A stretch of DNA of 64,000 nucleotides. Origin: Pseudonocardia humida (lineage in GTDB: Bacteria; Actinomycetota; Actinomycetes; Mycobacteriales; Pseudonocardiaceae). Shown in pieces: positions 1-7,394 of this stretch; position 1 is the first letter of the stretch; the number at the start of each line of letters is the position of its first letter. The stretch covers positions 186,001-250,000 of the forward strand of contig NZ_JAGSOV010000009.1 in NCBI RefSeq assembly GCF_023898865.1. Direction: 5' to 3'. The translations under genes and the position numbers were made by a program. The notes under the pieces are model-generated. The model had not been told where the DNA came from. It saw only the letters and a list, made by a program, of their open reading frames with translations, and did not search any database.

Positions 1-558
1 CGCGGGCGCGATGTCGCAGGCGGCGTCGCGGAACTGGACGCACTGCCGGTCGAGCACGGCGCGGGAGCCGGGCAGGCGGTCGGGGTCGAGGTTGTCCGGG
101 CGGGTCCAGACCCCCTCCCGCAGCTCGGCGAGGTGCAGCGCGGTCGCCGCCCGGCGCAGGGCCGTGCGGTCGGCGGCGGGGCGGCGCTCGAGCGAGACGA
201 CGGCCAGCTCCCACGACCCGTCCCACGGTCGCGACCCGAGGTGCCCGGGACGGGTCGCGTCGTCGACGCGGCGGCGGCGTTCGAGGAGGTGGCCGGCCAG
301 CGCGTAGGTGGAGTCGTCGGTGGTGAGCTCGCCGTCGGCCACCATCCGCCACAGGCAGGTGCGCACCGCCCCGGAACTGATCCCGAACAGCGCTGCCACG
401 GCGACCAGCCCGGCCACCGGCAGCCGCGCGTCCCGCGCGCCGAGCAGCGCGGAGGCCAGCACGGACCGGGCGGTGAGCGGGCGGGTCATGGCGACCAGGT
501 CGGCGACCCCGGCCCGCCGACCGTCCGGGTCGACGGGGTCCGGGGACGCGGCAGCCAT
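1..558 (-). CDS. PaaX-type transcriptional regulator (3' end outside window)
   Basis: The reverse strand reads open from an ATG at 558 to the window edge (186 codons, no stop), so the C-terminus is missing. Residues about 26-95 form a winged-helix domain like PaaX: a run of small hydrophobic residues, ISSGAVRTCLWRMVADGEL as recognition helix, then a basic stretch. Residues about 112-155 carry the PaaX central-domain signature WELAVVSLERRPAADR and AELREGVWTRPDNL. PaaX proteins repress phenylacetate or other aromatic catabolic genes and usually release DNA on binding an acyl-CoA. The gene is divergent from a Rieske oxygenase with 98 bases between the starts, so it probably controls that oxygenase. 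The ligand cannot be told from sequence. Confidence 0.85.
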   Translation of the reverse strand, partial: MAAASPDPVDPDGRRAGVADLVAMTRPLTARSVLASALLGARDARLPVAGLVAVAALFGISSGAVRTCLWRMVADGELTTDDSTYALAGHLLERRRRVDDATRPGHLGSRPWDGSWELAVVSLERRPAADRTALRRAATALHLAELREGVWTRPDNLDPDRLPGSRAVLDRQCVQFRDAACDIAPA

Positions 559-610
559 GCCCGCATCCTCGCCGATCACCGGGTGCGAGCGCGCGGCCCG
601 CCGCCGGATG

Positions 611-650
611 TTACGTATTCCTTGACACGTGACGATCGTGTCGTGATGCT
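611..650 (+). promoter_or_regulatory. Promoter and operator-like dyad between PaaX and Rieske genes
   Basis: A consensus TTGACA at 622-627 is followed 17 bases later by GATGCT at 645-650, with the ATG at 657, so the oxygenase mRNA may be leaderless. The -10 is weak. An imperfect inverted repeat, TTACGT at 611-616 and ACGTGA at 627-632, overlaps the -35 and is a plausible repressor site. Operator identity is inferred. Confidence 0.45.
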
Positions 651-656
651 CGACGC

Positions 657-1799
657 ATGACGACGTCAACGGGGACGCGGCCGGCCGACGACGTCGAGGT
701 CGTCCGCCGGGTCCTGGCGCACATCGATGCCGGCACGACCGACGAGGGCGAGTCCTGGCGCGAGCCGGTGGGCAACTACCTCGACCCGGGGCGCTTCGCC
801 GCGGAGATGCGCCTGCTCAGGTCGACGCCCAGCGTGTTCGTGCCGTCGGCGGCGGTACCGGGCTCCGGCGACCACGTCGAGCGGGTCGCGTTCGGCGTGC
901 CGCTGTTCGCGGTCCGCGACCGCGACGGGCGGGCCCGGGTCTTCCGCAACTCGTGCCGCCACCGCGGGGTCGCGCTCGTCGAGGGTCCCGGCTGCTCGCA
1001 CGCGCTGGTGTGCCGCTACCACGGCTGGACCTACCGCCTCGACGGCTCGCTGTCGCACGTGCCGCACCCCGGCGGCTTCCCCGACCTCGACCCGTCCGCG
1101 CGCGGGCTGGTGGAGGTGCCCAGCGCGGAGGTCGACGGGCTGATCGTGATCGCCGGCGTGGAGCCGGGCGCCCCCGCGGACCTGGCGGCACTGGCGGACG
1201 GGGCGGTGTGGCGCGACAAGCTGCTACCGGCGAGCCGGCTGTTCGACGTGAGCACCGCCGTCCGGCCGATGAACTGGAAGGTGCTCGTCGAGCAGTTCCT
1301 GGAGGGCTACCACATCCGCACCACCCACCGCGAGACGTTCTACCCGCTGCAGTACGACAACCTGAACGTCATCGAGACGTTCGGCCCGAACAGCCGGATC
1401 ACCTACCCGTACCGGGCCGTCGAGCGGCTGCGCGAGCGCCCCGAGGAGACCTGGACGGTCGAGCGGCGGCTCACGTTCCTCTACCAGCTGTTCCCCAACG
1501 TCATGATCGCCACCTTCCCGGACCGGGTGGTCGTGGTCGTCGTGGACCCGGTCGACGTCGACCACACGACCGTCACCAGCTACGCGCTGACCGATCCGGC
1601 GGTCTTCGGCGACCTGCCGGGCGAGCCCACGCCGGGCGGCAAGCTCATCGCCGACGGCCTGCTCGAGGACGACCGGATGTCCGCCGGCGTGCAGCGCGGG
1701 CTGCACGCCGGCGCCAACGAGTTCGTCGAGTTCGGCCGGCACGAGAGCGCCATCGGGCACTTCCACCGCACCCTCACCGACCGGCTCGACGGCACCTGA
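657..1799 (+). CDS. Aromatic ring-hydroxylating dioxygenase, Rieske-type alpha subunit
   Basis: A 380-residue protein with both domains of a Rieske non-haem iron oxygenase. The Rieske [2Fe-2S] motif is complete: C100-R-H102, then C119-R-Y-H122. The catalytic domain has N206 and the ligands H219 and H224 within LEGYHIRTTH; an Asp in EDDRMSAGVQRGL (near residue 339) would be the third iron ligand. These enzymes use electrons from a reductase to hydroxylate or demethylate aromatic or quaternary-amine substrates. No reductase or ferredoxin gene lies nearby, so the electron partner is encoded elsewhere. The gene sits between a PaaX-type regulator and an MHS transporter, which suggests uptake and oxidation of a small organic acid or aromatic compound. 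The substrate is not identifiable. Confidence 0.9.
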   Translation: MTTSTGTRPADDVEVVRRVLAHIDAGTTDEGESWREPVGNYLDPGRFAAEMRLLRSTPSVFVPSAAVPGSGDHVERVAFGVPLFAVRDRDGRARVFRNSCRHRGVALVEGPGCSHALVCRYHGWTYRLDGSLSHVPHPGGFPDLDPSARGLVEVPSAEVDGLIVIAGVEPGAPADLAALADGAVWRDKLLPASRLFDVSTAVRPMNWKVLVEQFLEGYHIRTTHRETFYPLQYDNLNVIETFGPNSRITYPYRAVERLRERPEETWTVERRLTFLYQLFPNVMIATFPDRVVVVVVDPVDVDHTTVTSYALTDPAVFGDLPGEPTPGGKLIADGLLEDDRMSAGVQRGLHAGANEFVEFGRHESAIGHFHRTLTDRLDGT

Positions 1800-1811
1800 T
1801 CCGCCGGCCCG

Positions 1812-3164
1812 TCAGCCCGCCCGGGTGCGGTTCCGCGCGGACGCGGGGTAGGCCGTGTCCTCTGCTGCGATGTCGACGCGCGAGGTCTCCCTGGCGAGCA
1901 GGACGCAGACCACCGTGACGGCGAGGACGGCGACGACGTAGATCGAGACGGCCAACGAGCTGCGGTAGGCGCTCAGCAGGGCGGTGGCGATGATCGGGGC
2001 GAGGGCCCCGCCGATGATGCCGGCCAACTGGTAGCCCATCGACGCCCCGCTGTAGCGGATCCGGGTCGGGAACATCTCGGCGATGAACGAGGCCTGGGTC
2101 GCGTACATCGCGGCGTGGAAGAGGAGCGCGACGACCGTGGCCAGCACGATCAGCGCGAAACTGCCGGTGTCGAGCAGCGCGAAGAAGGCGAACACCCACC
2201 CCGCGGCGCCGACCGCGCCCGCCAGGTAGACCGGGCGCCGGCCGTACCGGTCCGACAGCGCGCCGAACACGGGGATGAAGAAGATCTGGCAGGCCGCCCC
2301 GATCAGCACGCCGCCCAGCGCCAGCCCGCTGGGCAGCCCCAGGTAGGTGGTGATGTAGGTGGTGATGAACAGGACGAAGATGTAGAAGGCGACGTCGACG
2401 CCGACGCGGGCGCCCAGCGCGAGCAGGATCTCCCGCGGGTAGCTGCGCAGCACATCCACGATCGGGGCCCGGGTCTTCGCGCCCTCGTGCTCGACCTTCT
2501 CGAACAGCGGGCTCTCCGCGATCGTCGCCCGGATCCACAGTCCGACGATCACCAGTAGCCCGCTGAGCAGGAACGGGACCCGCCACCCCCAGCTCGCGAA
2601 CGACTCCTCGTCGGTGACCGCCTGCATGACCCACAGCACGCCGTTGGACAGCAGCAGCCCGATCGGCACCCCGACCTGCGGCCAGCTCGCGTTCAGCCCG
2701 CGCCGGCGGGGGTCCCCCGACTCCAGCGTCATCAGCACCGCGCCGCCCCACTCCCCGCCCAGGCCGATGCCCTGCAGGAAGCGCAGCACGACCAGCAGGA
2801 TCGGCGCGCCGATGCCGAGCACGGCGTAGGTCGGGACGAGCCCGATCGCGAACGTCGCGATCCCCATCAGCAGCAGGGTGATGACCAGGACGTTCTTGCG
2901 ACCGACCCGGTCGCCGAAGTGCCCGAACACGATCCCGCCCAGCGGCCGGGCGACGAAGCCCACCGCGGCGGTGGTGAACGCGAGCAGGGTGCCCACCAGC
3001 GGGTCGAAGCTGGGGAAGAACAGCGTGTTGAACACCAGCGCGGCCGCGGTGCCGTAGATGAAGAAGTCGTACCACTCGAGCGAGGTGCCCACGAGGCTCG
3101 CGACCACCACGCGGCGCACGGATGACGCCCGGTTCGCACTTCGCTCCACGGGAGATGTCGCCAT
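1812..3164 (-). CDS. MFS transporter, metabolite:H+ symporter (MHS) family
   Basis: A 450-residue, roughly 12-helix membrane protein. The N-terminal signature GTSLEWYDFFIYGTAAALVF and the loop FGHFGDRVGRKNVL are typical of MHS transporters (ShiA, ProP, citrate and dicarboxylate symporters). The motif RFLQGIGLGGEWGGA in helix 4 is characteristic of the group. It converges on the Rieske gene with 12 bases between the stops, which leaves no room for a shared terminator. Substrates of the family are small organic acids, betaines or aromatic acids. The context suggests it imports the oxygenase substrate. A TACGTATT element upstream is shared with the oxygenase promoter region. Confidence 0.88.
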   Translation of the reverse strand: MATSPVERSANRASSVRRVVVASLVGTSLEWYDFFIYGTAAALVFNTLFFPSFDPLVGTLLAFTTAAVGFVARPLGGIVFGHFGDRVGRKNVLVITLLLMGIATFAIGLVPTYAVLGIGAPILLVVLRFLQGIGLGGEWGGAVLMTLESGDPRRRGLNASWPQVGVPIGLLLSNGVLWVMQAVTDEESFASWGWRVPFLLSGLLVIVGLWIRATIAESPLFEKVEHEGAKTRAPIVDVLRSYPREILLALGARVGVDVAFYIFVLFITTYITTYLGLPSGLALGGVLIGAACQIFFIPVFGALSDRYGRRPVYLAGAVGAAGWVFAFFALLDTGSFALIVLATVVALLFHAAMYATQASFIAEMFPTRIRYSGASMGYQLAGIIGGALAPIIATALLSAYRSSLAVSIYVVAVLAVTVVCVLLARETSRVDIAAEDTAYPASARNRTRAG

Positions 3165-3218
3165 CGGGGCTCCTAAGCAGTCCTCGGCCGGCAGCCGAAC
3201 GTCTGAATGAGGTCTGCG

Positions 3219-3585
3219 TCACGGTACGTATTGTTGAGCAATCTCACAAGAGATCACGTCGTCTCGTTGCCGGCACGCCGCGGGCGGCTCCAGCACCGCC
3301 GGTTCGCCGACTCCCACGACCGCGTAGTGGAGCGTGACGTAGTGCAGCCCGTCCTCGACGAAGGTCGTTGGTCCAGGCCAGGGGCGACACCCGGGTGGCC
3401 GCCATCCCGCTCTCCTCCGCCGGCTCCCGCACGACCGACGCCGCCGATCCTCGCCGGGGTCCACCTTGCCGCCGGGGAACGCCCAGGTGCCCGCGCCGTG
3501 CGCGCCCCCGCCGCTTCCCCAGCAGCACGGCACCGTCCCGCACGACGACCGCGCTGACGCCCAGGAACGGTCCGGAGAACGTCAT
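3219..3585 (-). pseudogene. Decayed Nudix hydrolase (multiple frameshifts, C-terminal truncation)
   Basis: Reading from an ATG at 3585, one frame gives MTFSGPFLGVSAVVVRDG and VLLGKRRG; the chain continues in a second frame as GTWAFPGGKVDPGED, returns to the first as SVVREPAEESGMAATR, and shifts again to VEDGLHYVTLHYAVVG. Together these spell the Nudix box (G...E...REpaEEsG) and flanking strands of a MutT/ADP-ribose-pyrophosphatase-like protein. At least three frame changes are needed. The usual C-terminal W-x-W-(F/D)-ALP segment is absent; sequence runs instead into the transporter promoter. It is therefore a pseudogene, unless several sequencing indels coincide. Confidence 0.75.
3222..3242. 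promoter_or_regulatory. TACGTATT element with ATTG/CAAT dyad upstream of MHS transporter
   Basis: GTACGTATTGTTGAG begins at 3224, and ATTG (3230-3233) and CAAT (3239-3242) flank a 5-base centre. The stretch resembles TTACGTATTCCTTGA in front of the Rieske gene (611-625). This makes it a candidate shared operator for the PaaX-type regulator; the assignment is inferred. Confidence 0.4.
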
Positions 3586-3895
3586 GACCCACCTCCTCGA
3601 CACCCTGACGGCGATGATCCGCGTGGTCGCGGGGGCATGCCGGCCGGGGCGGCGATCACGTCGAGCTCGTGGGGGTGGAACGCCTCCGGACGGCGGCTCG
3701 GGGCGTCGGCCGGTGCGGGCTGGGCCGATCTCGTGGACACCAGCCGCGCTGGTGCGGCTCATGTCCCCAGATCCACGTGTTGATCTCCCCCCCAGACCGT
3801 CCGGGCGGGTGGCGCAGCGGCGGGGACCCCGTCCGGCCCCGACGCGCTCGACCGGCTCACCTCGCCGCCCCCGCCCCGGCAGTACCGTGGACCCC
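3586..3895. other. Gene-free stretch, no recognisable content
   Basis: This 310-base stretch lies between the decayed Nudix gene and the DUF1707/TM2 gene. Open frames exist on both strands but their products are Arg/Pro-rich and match no family I know. It may hold the Nudix promoter remnants and the promoter of the next gene. I see no clear hairpin or dyad. Confidence 0.5.
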
Positions 3896-4426
3896 GTGAG
3901 CACCCCGGATCCCGTTCGCATCGGCAACAGCGAGCGCGAGGCCGCCGTGCGGGCGCTTGGCGAGCACTTCGCCGAGGGCAGGCTCGACCCGGACGAGTAC
4001 GAGGAGCGCGCGGCCGCCGCGTACGCCGCGCGCACCTCAGAGGACCTCACCCCGCTGTTCAAGGACCTCCCGCGCAGCGAGCCGGGGACGGCCGTCGCCG
4101 TCCCGCCCCCCGCGCAGTACCCGGCCGTCGCGTTCCCGACGGCGGCGTACCCCACCCCGTCCGCGCGCCGCGACCCCGACGCCCCCTACGGCCGCGAGCC
4201 GGTCACCGGCGTCCCGTACTCCGACCGCCACAAGGTCGTCGCCGGGGTGCTGCAGCTGGTGCTGCCGCTCGGCATCGGGCGGTTCTACACCGGCCACACC
4301 GGGATCGCGGTGGCCCAGCTGCTGCTCAGCTTCATCGGCATCGGCCTGCTGTGGGCGTTCATCGACGGCATCGTGATCCTCGCCGGCCGCCCGGTCGACC
4401 AGTACGGGCGCCCGCTGCGCCCCTGA
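3896..4426 (+). CDS. DUF1707 and TM2 domain membrane protein
   Basis: A 176-residue protein. Residues about 5-55 match the DUF1707 pattern: RIGNSEREAAVRALGEHFAEGRL, with DPDEYEERAAAAYAART next. A Pro/Ala-rich linker follows. The C-terminal third is a TM2 domain: YSDRHKVVAGVLQL, a first hydrophobic segment, GIGRFYTGHTGIAVAQL, and a second segment ending in DGIVILAGRPVDQYGRPLRP. Two membrane helices are expected, with the soluble domain in the cytosol. DUF1707 proteins are common actinobacterial membrane-associated proteins without a firm function. I chose the GTG at 3896 because DUF1707 normally begins a few residues before RIGNSERE; a GTG at 3887 is also possible. Confidence 0.85.
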   Translation: MSTPDPVRIGNSEREAAVRALGEHFAEGRLDPDEYEERAAAAYAARTSEDLTPLFKDLPRSEPGTAVAVPPPAQYPAVAFPTAAYPTPSARRDPDAPYGREPVTGVPYSDRHKVVAGVLQLVLPLGIGRFYTGHTGIAVAQLLLSFIGIGLLWAFIDGIVILAGRPVDQYGRPLRP

Positions 4427-4435
4427 GGGGCCGAA

Positions 4436-4463
4436 CGACCGTCGGGATGGATCCCGGCGGTCG
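4436..4463 (+). terminator. Hairpin terminator after the TM2 gene
   Basis: CGACCGTCGGG (4436-4446) pairs with CCCGGCGGTCG (4453-4463) over a 6-base loop, with one G-T wobble. It lies just past the stop of the TM2 gene. There is no U-tract, as is usual in high-GC actinobacteria. Confidence 0.6.
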
Positions 4464-4528
4464 ACGGGTTGCACGAGGGGAGTGCTCGCGCGCTCCCCAC
4501 CGGACCCGATCTGCCGAAGGACCCCCGC

Positions 4529-5539
4529 ATGGTGCTCGCCCTGTCGATCCTCGATCTCGCCCCGGTCGCGCCCGGTGAGACGCCACGCGAGAGCTTCGCG
4601 GCGAGCGTCGAGCTCGCCCGGGCCGCGGAGCGGCTCGGCTACCGACGCGTCTGGTACGCCGAGCACCACAACATGGCCTCGATCGCCTCGTCGGCGACGA
4701 GCGTGCTGATCGGCCACGTCGCCGACCGGACGTCCACGATCCGGCTCGGCGCCGGCGGGATCATGCTGCCCAACCACGCGCCGCTGACGATCGCTGAGCA
4801 GTTCGGGACCCTGGAGACGCTGCACCCCGGCCGCATCGACCTCGGTCTGGGCCGGGCTCCGGGCAGCGACCAGGTGACGATGCGGGCGATGCGCCGTGAC
4901 GCCTCCGCGTCGGCGACGTTCCCCGAGGACGTGCTGGAGCTGCAGGGCTACCTGCGGGGCCGCTCGACCGTCCCGGGCGTGCAGGCCGTGCCGGGCGCCG
5001 GGACGGACGTGCCGCTCTACATCCTCGGGTCGTCGCTGTTCGGCGCGCAGCTGGCCGCGCGCCTCGGCCTGCCCTACGCGTTCGCCTCGCACTTCGCCCC
5101 GCAGGCGCTGCACGCCGCCGTCGCCCGCTACCGCGACGAGTTCCGGCCCTCCGAGCAGCTCACCGAGCCCTACGTCATCGCCGGGGCGAACGTGGTCGCC
5201 GCCGACGACGCGGACACCGCGCAGCACCAGCTCGCCACCGTGCGCAGGCGGCGGGTCCGGTCGATGATCACCCGCCAGCCGGGGTCGCCGGACTACACCG
5301 ACGCCCAGATCGACGCGTTCCTCACCACGCCGAACGGGCAGCAGATCGCCGACATGATGCGCTACACGGCCGTCGGGACCGGCGACGACGTCCGGCGCTT
5401 CCTGGAGGAGTTCGCCGCGTCGGTGCAGGCCGACGAGCTGATCGTGGCGCACCACGCCGAGGACGTCACCTCCCGGCTGCGCTCGGTGGAGCTCACGGCC
5501 GAGGTCATGGGGCTCGCCCGGGAGAGCGTCGAGGCCTGA
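4529..5539 (+). CDS. LLM-class flavin-dependent oxidoreductase (luciferase-like)
   Basis: A 336-residue TIM-barrel protein of the bacterial-luciferase superfamily. The N-terminus [20 protein letters not shown] and the following [12 protein letters not shown] are the signature of the MsnO8/YhbW-like subgroup. [22 protein letters not shown] and [12 protein letters not shown] form the flavin and phosphate-binding loops. It should use FMNH2 or F420 in the cytosol; which one is not visible. An in-frame ATG 60 bases upstream adds an unrelated Pro-rich leader, so I prefer the ATG at 4529, where the homologous region begins. It converges on a DUF899 gene and shows no operon context that would identify the substrate. 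Confidence 0.88.
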   Translation: MVLALSILDLAPVAPGETPRESFAASVELARAAERLGYRRVWYAEHHNMASIASSATSVLIGHVADRTSTIRLGAGGIMLPNHAPLTIAEQFGTLETLHPGRIDLGLGRAPGSDQVTMRAMRRDASASATFPEDVLELQGYLRGRSTVPGVQAVPGAGTDVPLYILGSSLFGAQLAARLGLPYAFASHFAPQALHAAVARYRDEFRPSEQLTEPYVIAGANVVAADDADTAQHQLATVRRRRVRSMITRQPGSPDYTDAQIDAFLTTPNGQQIADMMRYTAVGTGDDVRRFLEEFAASVQADELIVAHHAEDVTSRLRSVELTAEVMGLARESVEA

Positions 5540-5566
5540 TCGGCCCCGACGCCCCCGGGAGCGCGC

Positions 5567-6265
5567 TCAGCCGCGCGCGGAGCGGACCTCCTGGTTGCGC
5601 CGGAACTCCTCGGCGTAGCGCTCGGGCTCGGGCCACCACTGGTACCGCTCGCCCTGCGGACGGCCCGCGGGGACGTCCTGCCAGTCCTCCTGGCGCCCGT
5701 TCGGGGTGAGGTCGAGCAGCGCCCAGGAGTTGGTGAACGGCTCCGAGCCGCGCCCGTCGGTGTGGTAGGTGCGGAACACGCGGTCGCCGTCGCGGACGAA
5801 CACGTTCAGGCCGAAGCCCTCGCCCGGGCCGGCGCCCATGTCGGCGCCGAACGGGCTCTCGGCCGTCGAGTACCAGGGCATGGTCCAGCCGAAGCGGTCG
5901 CGGTAGGCGACCGCCTCCTCCCACGGCCCCGCGGTCACGATCGCGAAGGTCGTGTCCTTGCTGTGCAGCGGCTCGAGCGTGCCGACGTGGCTGGTGAAGA
6001 ACGTGCAGCCGCCGCACTGGTCGTGCGTCCCGGGGGTCCACATGAAGTGGTAGGTGATCAGCTGGGCGCGGCCCTCGAACACCTCGGCCAGGCCGACGTC
6101 GCCGTCCTCGCCACGCAGTGTGTACGGGCCGACCTCGACCATCGGCAGCCGCCTGCGCTCCGCGGCCAGCGCGTCGACGCGGCGGGTGAGCTCCTTCTCC
6201 CGCGCGCGGTGCTCGGCGAGCGCTGCGGCCCAGCTGGCGTGGTCGGCGAGCTGCGGTAGCGACAC
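5567..6265 (-). CDS. DUF899 thioredoxin-like family protein
   Basis: A 232-residue protein of the DUF899 family, which has a thioredoxin-like fold. Visible hallmarks: KELTRRVDALAAERRRLPMV near the start, LITYHFMWTPG, a CGGC thiol pair in DQCGGCTFF, and FGLNVFVRDGDRVFRTYHTD with the WALLDLTPNGRQE ending. Function is unknown; the CxxC suggests a redox role. The GTG at 6265 is preceded by AGGAGGA at ideal spacing and matches the usual N-terminus (LPQLADHASW), so it is preferred over an upstream ATG at 6307. It stands alone between a convergent luciferase-like gene and a KTSC gene on the same strand. Confidence 0.85.
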   Translation of the reverse strand: MSLPQLADHASWAAALAEHRAREKELTRRVDALAAERRRLPMVEVGPYTLRGEDGDVGLAEVFEGRAQLITYHFMWTPGTHDQCGGCTFFTSHVGTLEPLHSKDTTFAIVTAGPWEEAVAYRDRFGWTMPWYSTAESPFGADMGAGPGEGFGLNVFVRDGDRVFRTYHTDGRGSEPFTNSWALLDLTPNGRQEDWQDVPAGRPQGERYQWWPEPERYAEEFRRNQEVRSARG

Positions 6266-6358
6266 GGGTCCTCCTGCGGGTTCGGCGCCGGCTCGTTGCC
6301 GGCTCACCCATGTAGAGCCGCCGAGCGCGCGGAACTCATCGCTCGCCAGCGGATCGCC

Positions 6359-6571
6359 TCACCCCAGCCTGCGGTACCGGTAGACGTTGCGGACGTTCCT
6401 GGCGACGTAGCCGCCGATGCTCGACGCCGCGGCCAGCCCTTCGACCACGCGTGCCGGGACGTCGAGGTAGCGGTAGACCGCGCCGCTGGCGAACTGGACC
6501 TCCAGCGCGCGGTTCGCCGGGTCGTACCCGAGCGAGCGCACGCTGCTGGACTCCACCTGCTGCCGGATCAT
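6359..6571 (-). CDS. KTSC-domain small protein
   Basis: A 70-residue protein consisting of one KTSC domain: VESSSVRSLGYDP, LEVQFASGAVYRYLDVP, and ASSIGGYVARNVRNVYRY. KTSC domains also occur fused to lysyl-tRNA synthetases and as short free-standing proteins; a nucleic-acid role is suspected but unproven. The ATG at 6571 fits the expected length. No partner gene is evident; the DUF899 gene downstream is on the same strand, 93 bases away. Confidence 0.8.
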   Translation of the reverse strand: MIRQQVESSSVRSLGYDPANRALEVQFASGAVYRYLDVPARVVEGLAAASSIGGYVARNVRNVYRYRRLG

Positions 6572-6899
6572 CGCGTCCCCCCACCGTCGTGGCCGAGCGC
6601 TCCCCCGACCGCTCCCTTGTCTACCGGAGCCCACTGACATTCCTGGGCGACACCGGAGGGGTCGGATCGCCCCGAGCGTGCCGTACGAACCCCCGTGGAC
6701 GTCGCCCGTACGGCGTGCGCCGGGGGGTGGTCCGTACAGCCCGTCACGGTAAACGCGGGGTACGGCACTCGATGGTGGCCTCTTCTTTGGCGGTCCCCGG
6801 ATTCGCGAGCTACGCTTTTCCCATCGGCGCCTCCCCCATTCTCGGGCGCCGTCCGAATGGCGCCGCGCGGGGTCGGCCCAAGAATTCACCGGAGTCACC
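6572..6899. promoter_or_regulatory. Intergenic region with promoter for the small secreted protein
   Basis: This 328-base divergent intergenic region has no convincing gene. TTGGCG (6787-6792) and TACGCT (6811-6816), 18 bases apart, are a plausible promoter for the gene at 6900, giving a leader of about 75 bases. CGGAG at 6890-6894 serves as ribosome-binding site. Confidence 0.4.
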
Positions 6900-7223
6900 G
6901 TGCTGAAGAAGGCTGGGATCGTCGTGGCCGTCGCCGCGAGCGGTCTGCTCATCATGACACCTGTCGCGTCCGCCCGGACGGCACCGGCGCAGGCCTCGAA
7001 CAACTGCTCGTTCGCGCAGTCCGGGGGGTCCGTCGTGCAAACGATCAACGGCGTCACCGTGGTCAACGCGGTGGCCCCCATCACCGTGCCGGTGCAGGCC
7101 CTGAACTGCAACTCGATCAACCTGTCGAATGTCGTGAACACCAATTCCGGGAACACCACGAGCAGTTCCGTCCGGACCCGGATCGAGAACTCGTTCAACC
7201 GCCTGTTCATCCTCCGCCGCTGA
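6900..7223 (+). CDS. Small secreted protein with two cysteines
   Basis: A 107-residue protein from a GTG start preceded by CGGAG. Residues 1-25 are a signal peptide: LKKAGIVVAVAASGLLIMTP with a VASA cleavage site. The mature part of about 80 residues is rich in Asn, Ser, Thr and Val and holds two cysteines (NNCSF and ALNCNS), likely joined by a disulfide. The composition and the VPVQALN element weakly recall the rodlin and chaplin surface proteins of streptomycetes (rodlins have a similar VPIQDLN), but there is no real chaplin domain. I do not recognise a named family. The gene stands alone, with its own promoter and a very strong terminator, as expected for an abundant extracellular or cell-surface protein. 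Confidence 0.75.
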   Translation: MLKKAGIVVAVAASGLLIMTPVASARTAPAQASNNCSFAQSGGSVVQTINGVTVVNAVAPITVPVQALNCNSINLSNVVNTNSGNTTSSSVRTRIENSFNRLFILRR

Positions 7224-7240
7224 CCCCCTCCGCGATGACC

Positions 7241-7277
7241 CGCCGACCCGGACCGCTCGACGGTCCGGGTCGGCGGT
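7241..7277 (+). terminator. Strong GC-rich terminator hairpin
   Basis: A perfect 16-bp stem: CCGCCGACCCGGACCG (7241-7256) and its complement (7262-7277) around the loop CTCGA. It begins 17 bases after the stop of the secreted-protein gene. Confidence 0.85.
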
Positions 7278-7363
7278 GCGTCGACGCCCCCGACGGGGTG
7301 GACGTCCACCGGGACTGAGCCGCGGTACCCGGGCGGGTGCCGTGCGCGACACCCGGATGCCGT

Positions 7364-7387
7364 TAGCTATGACAACGCGTAGCGTTG
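7364..7387 (+). promoter_or_regulatory. Inverted repeat before MFS start codon
   Basis: CAACGC (7373-7378), GTA, GCGTTG (7382-7387) form a perfect dyad 7 bases before the ATG at 7395. It would cover the ribosome-binding region, next to a TAGCTA/TATGAC -10-like run at 7364-7373. It is a likely repressor operator, or an RNA hairpin that hides the start; no regulator gene is adjacent. Confidence 0.5.
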
Positions 7388-7394
7388 CGCGGCG

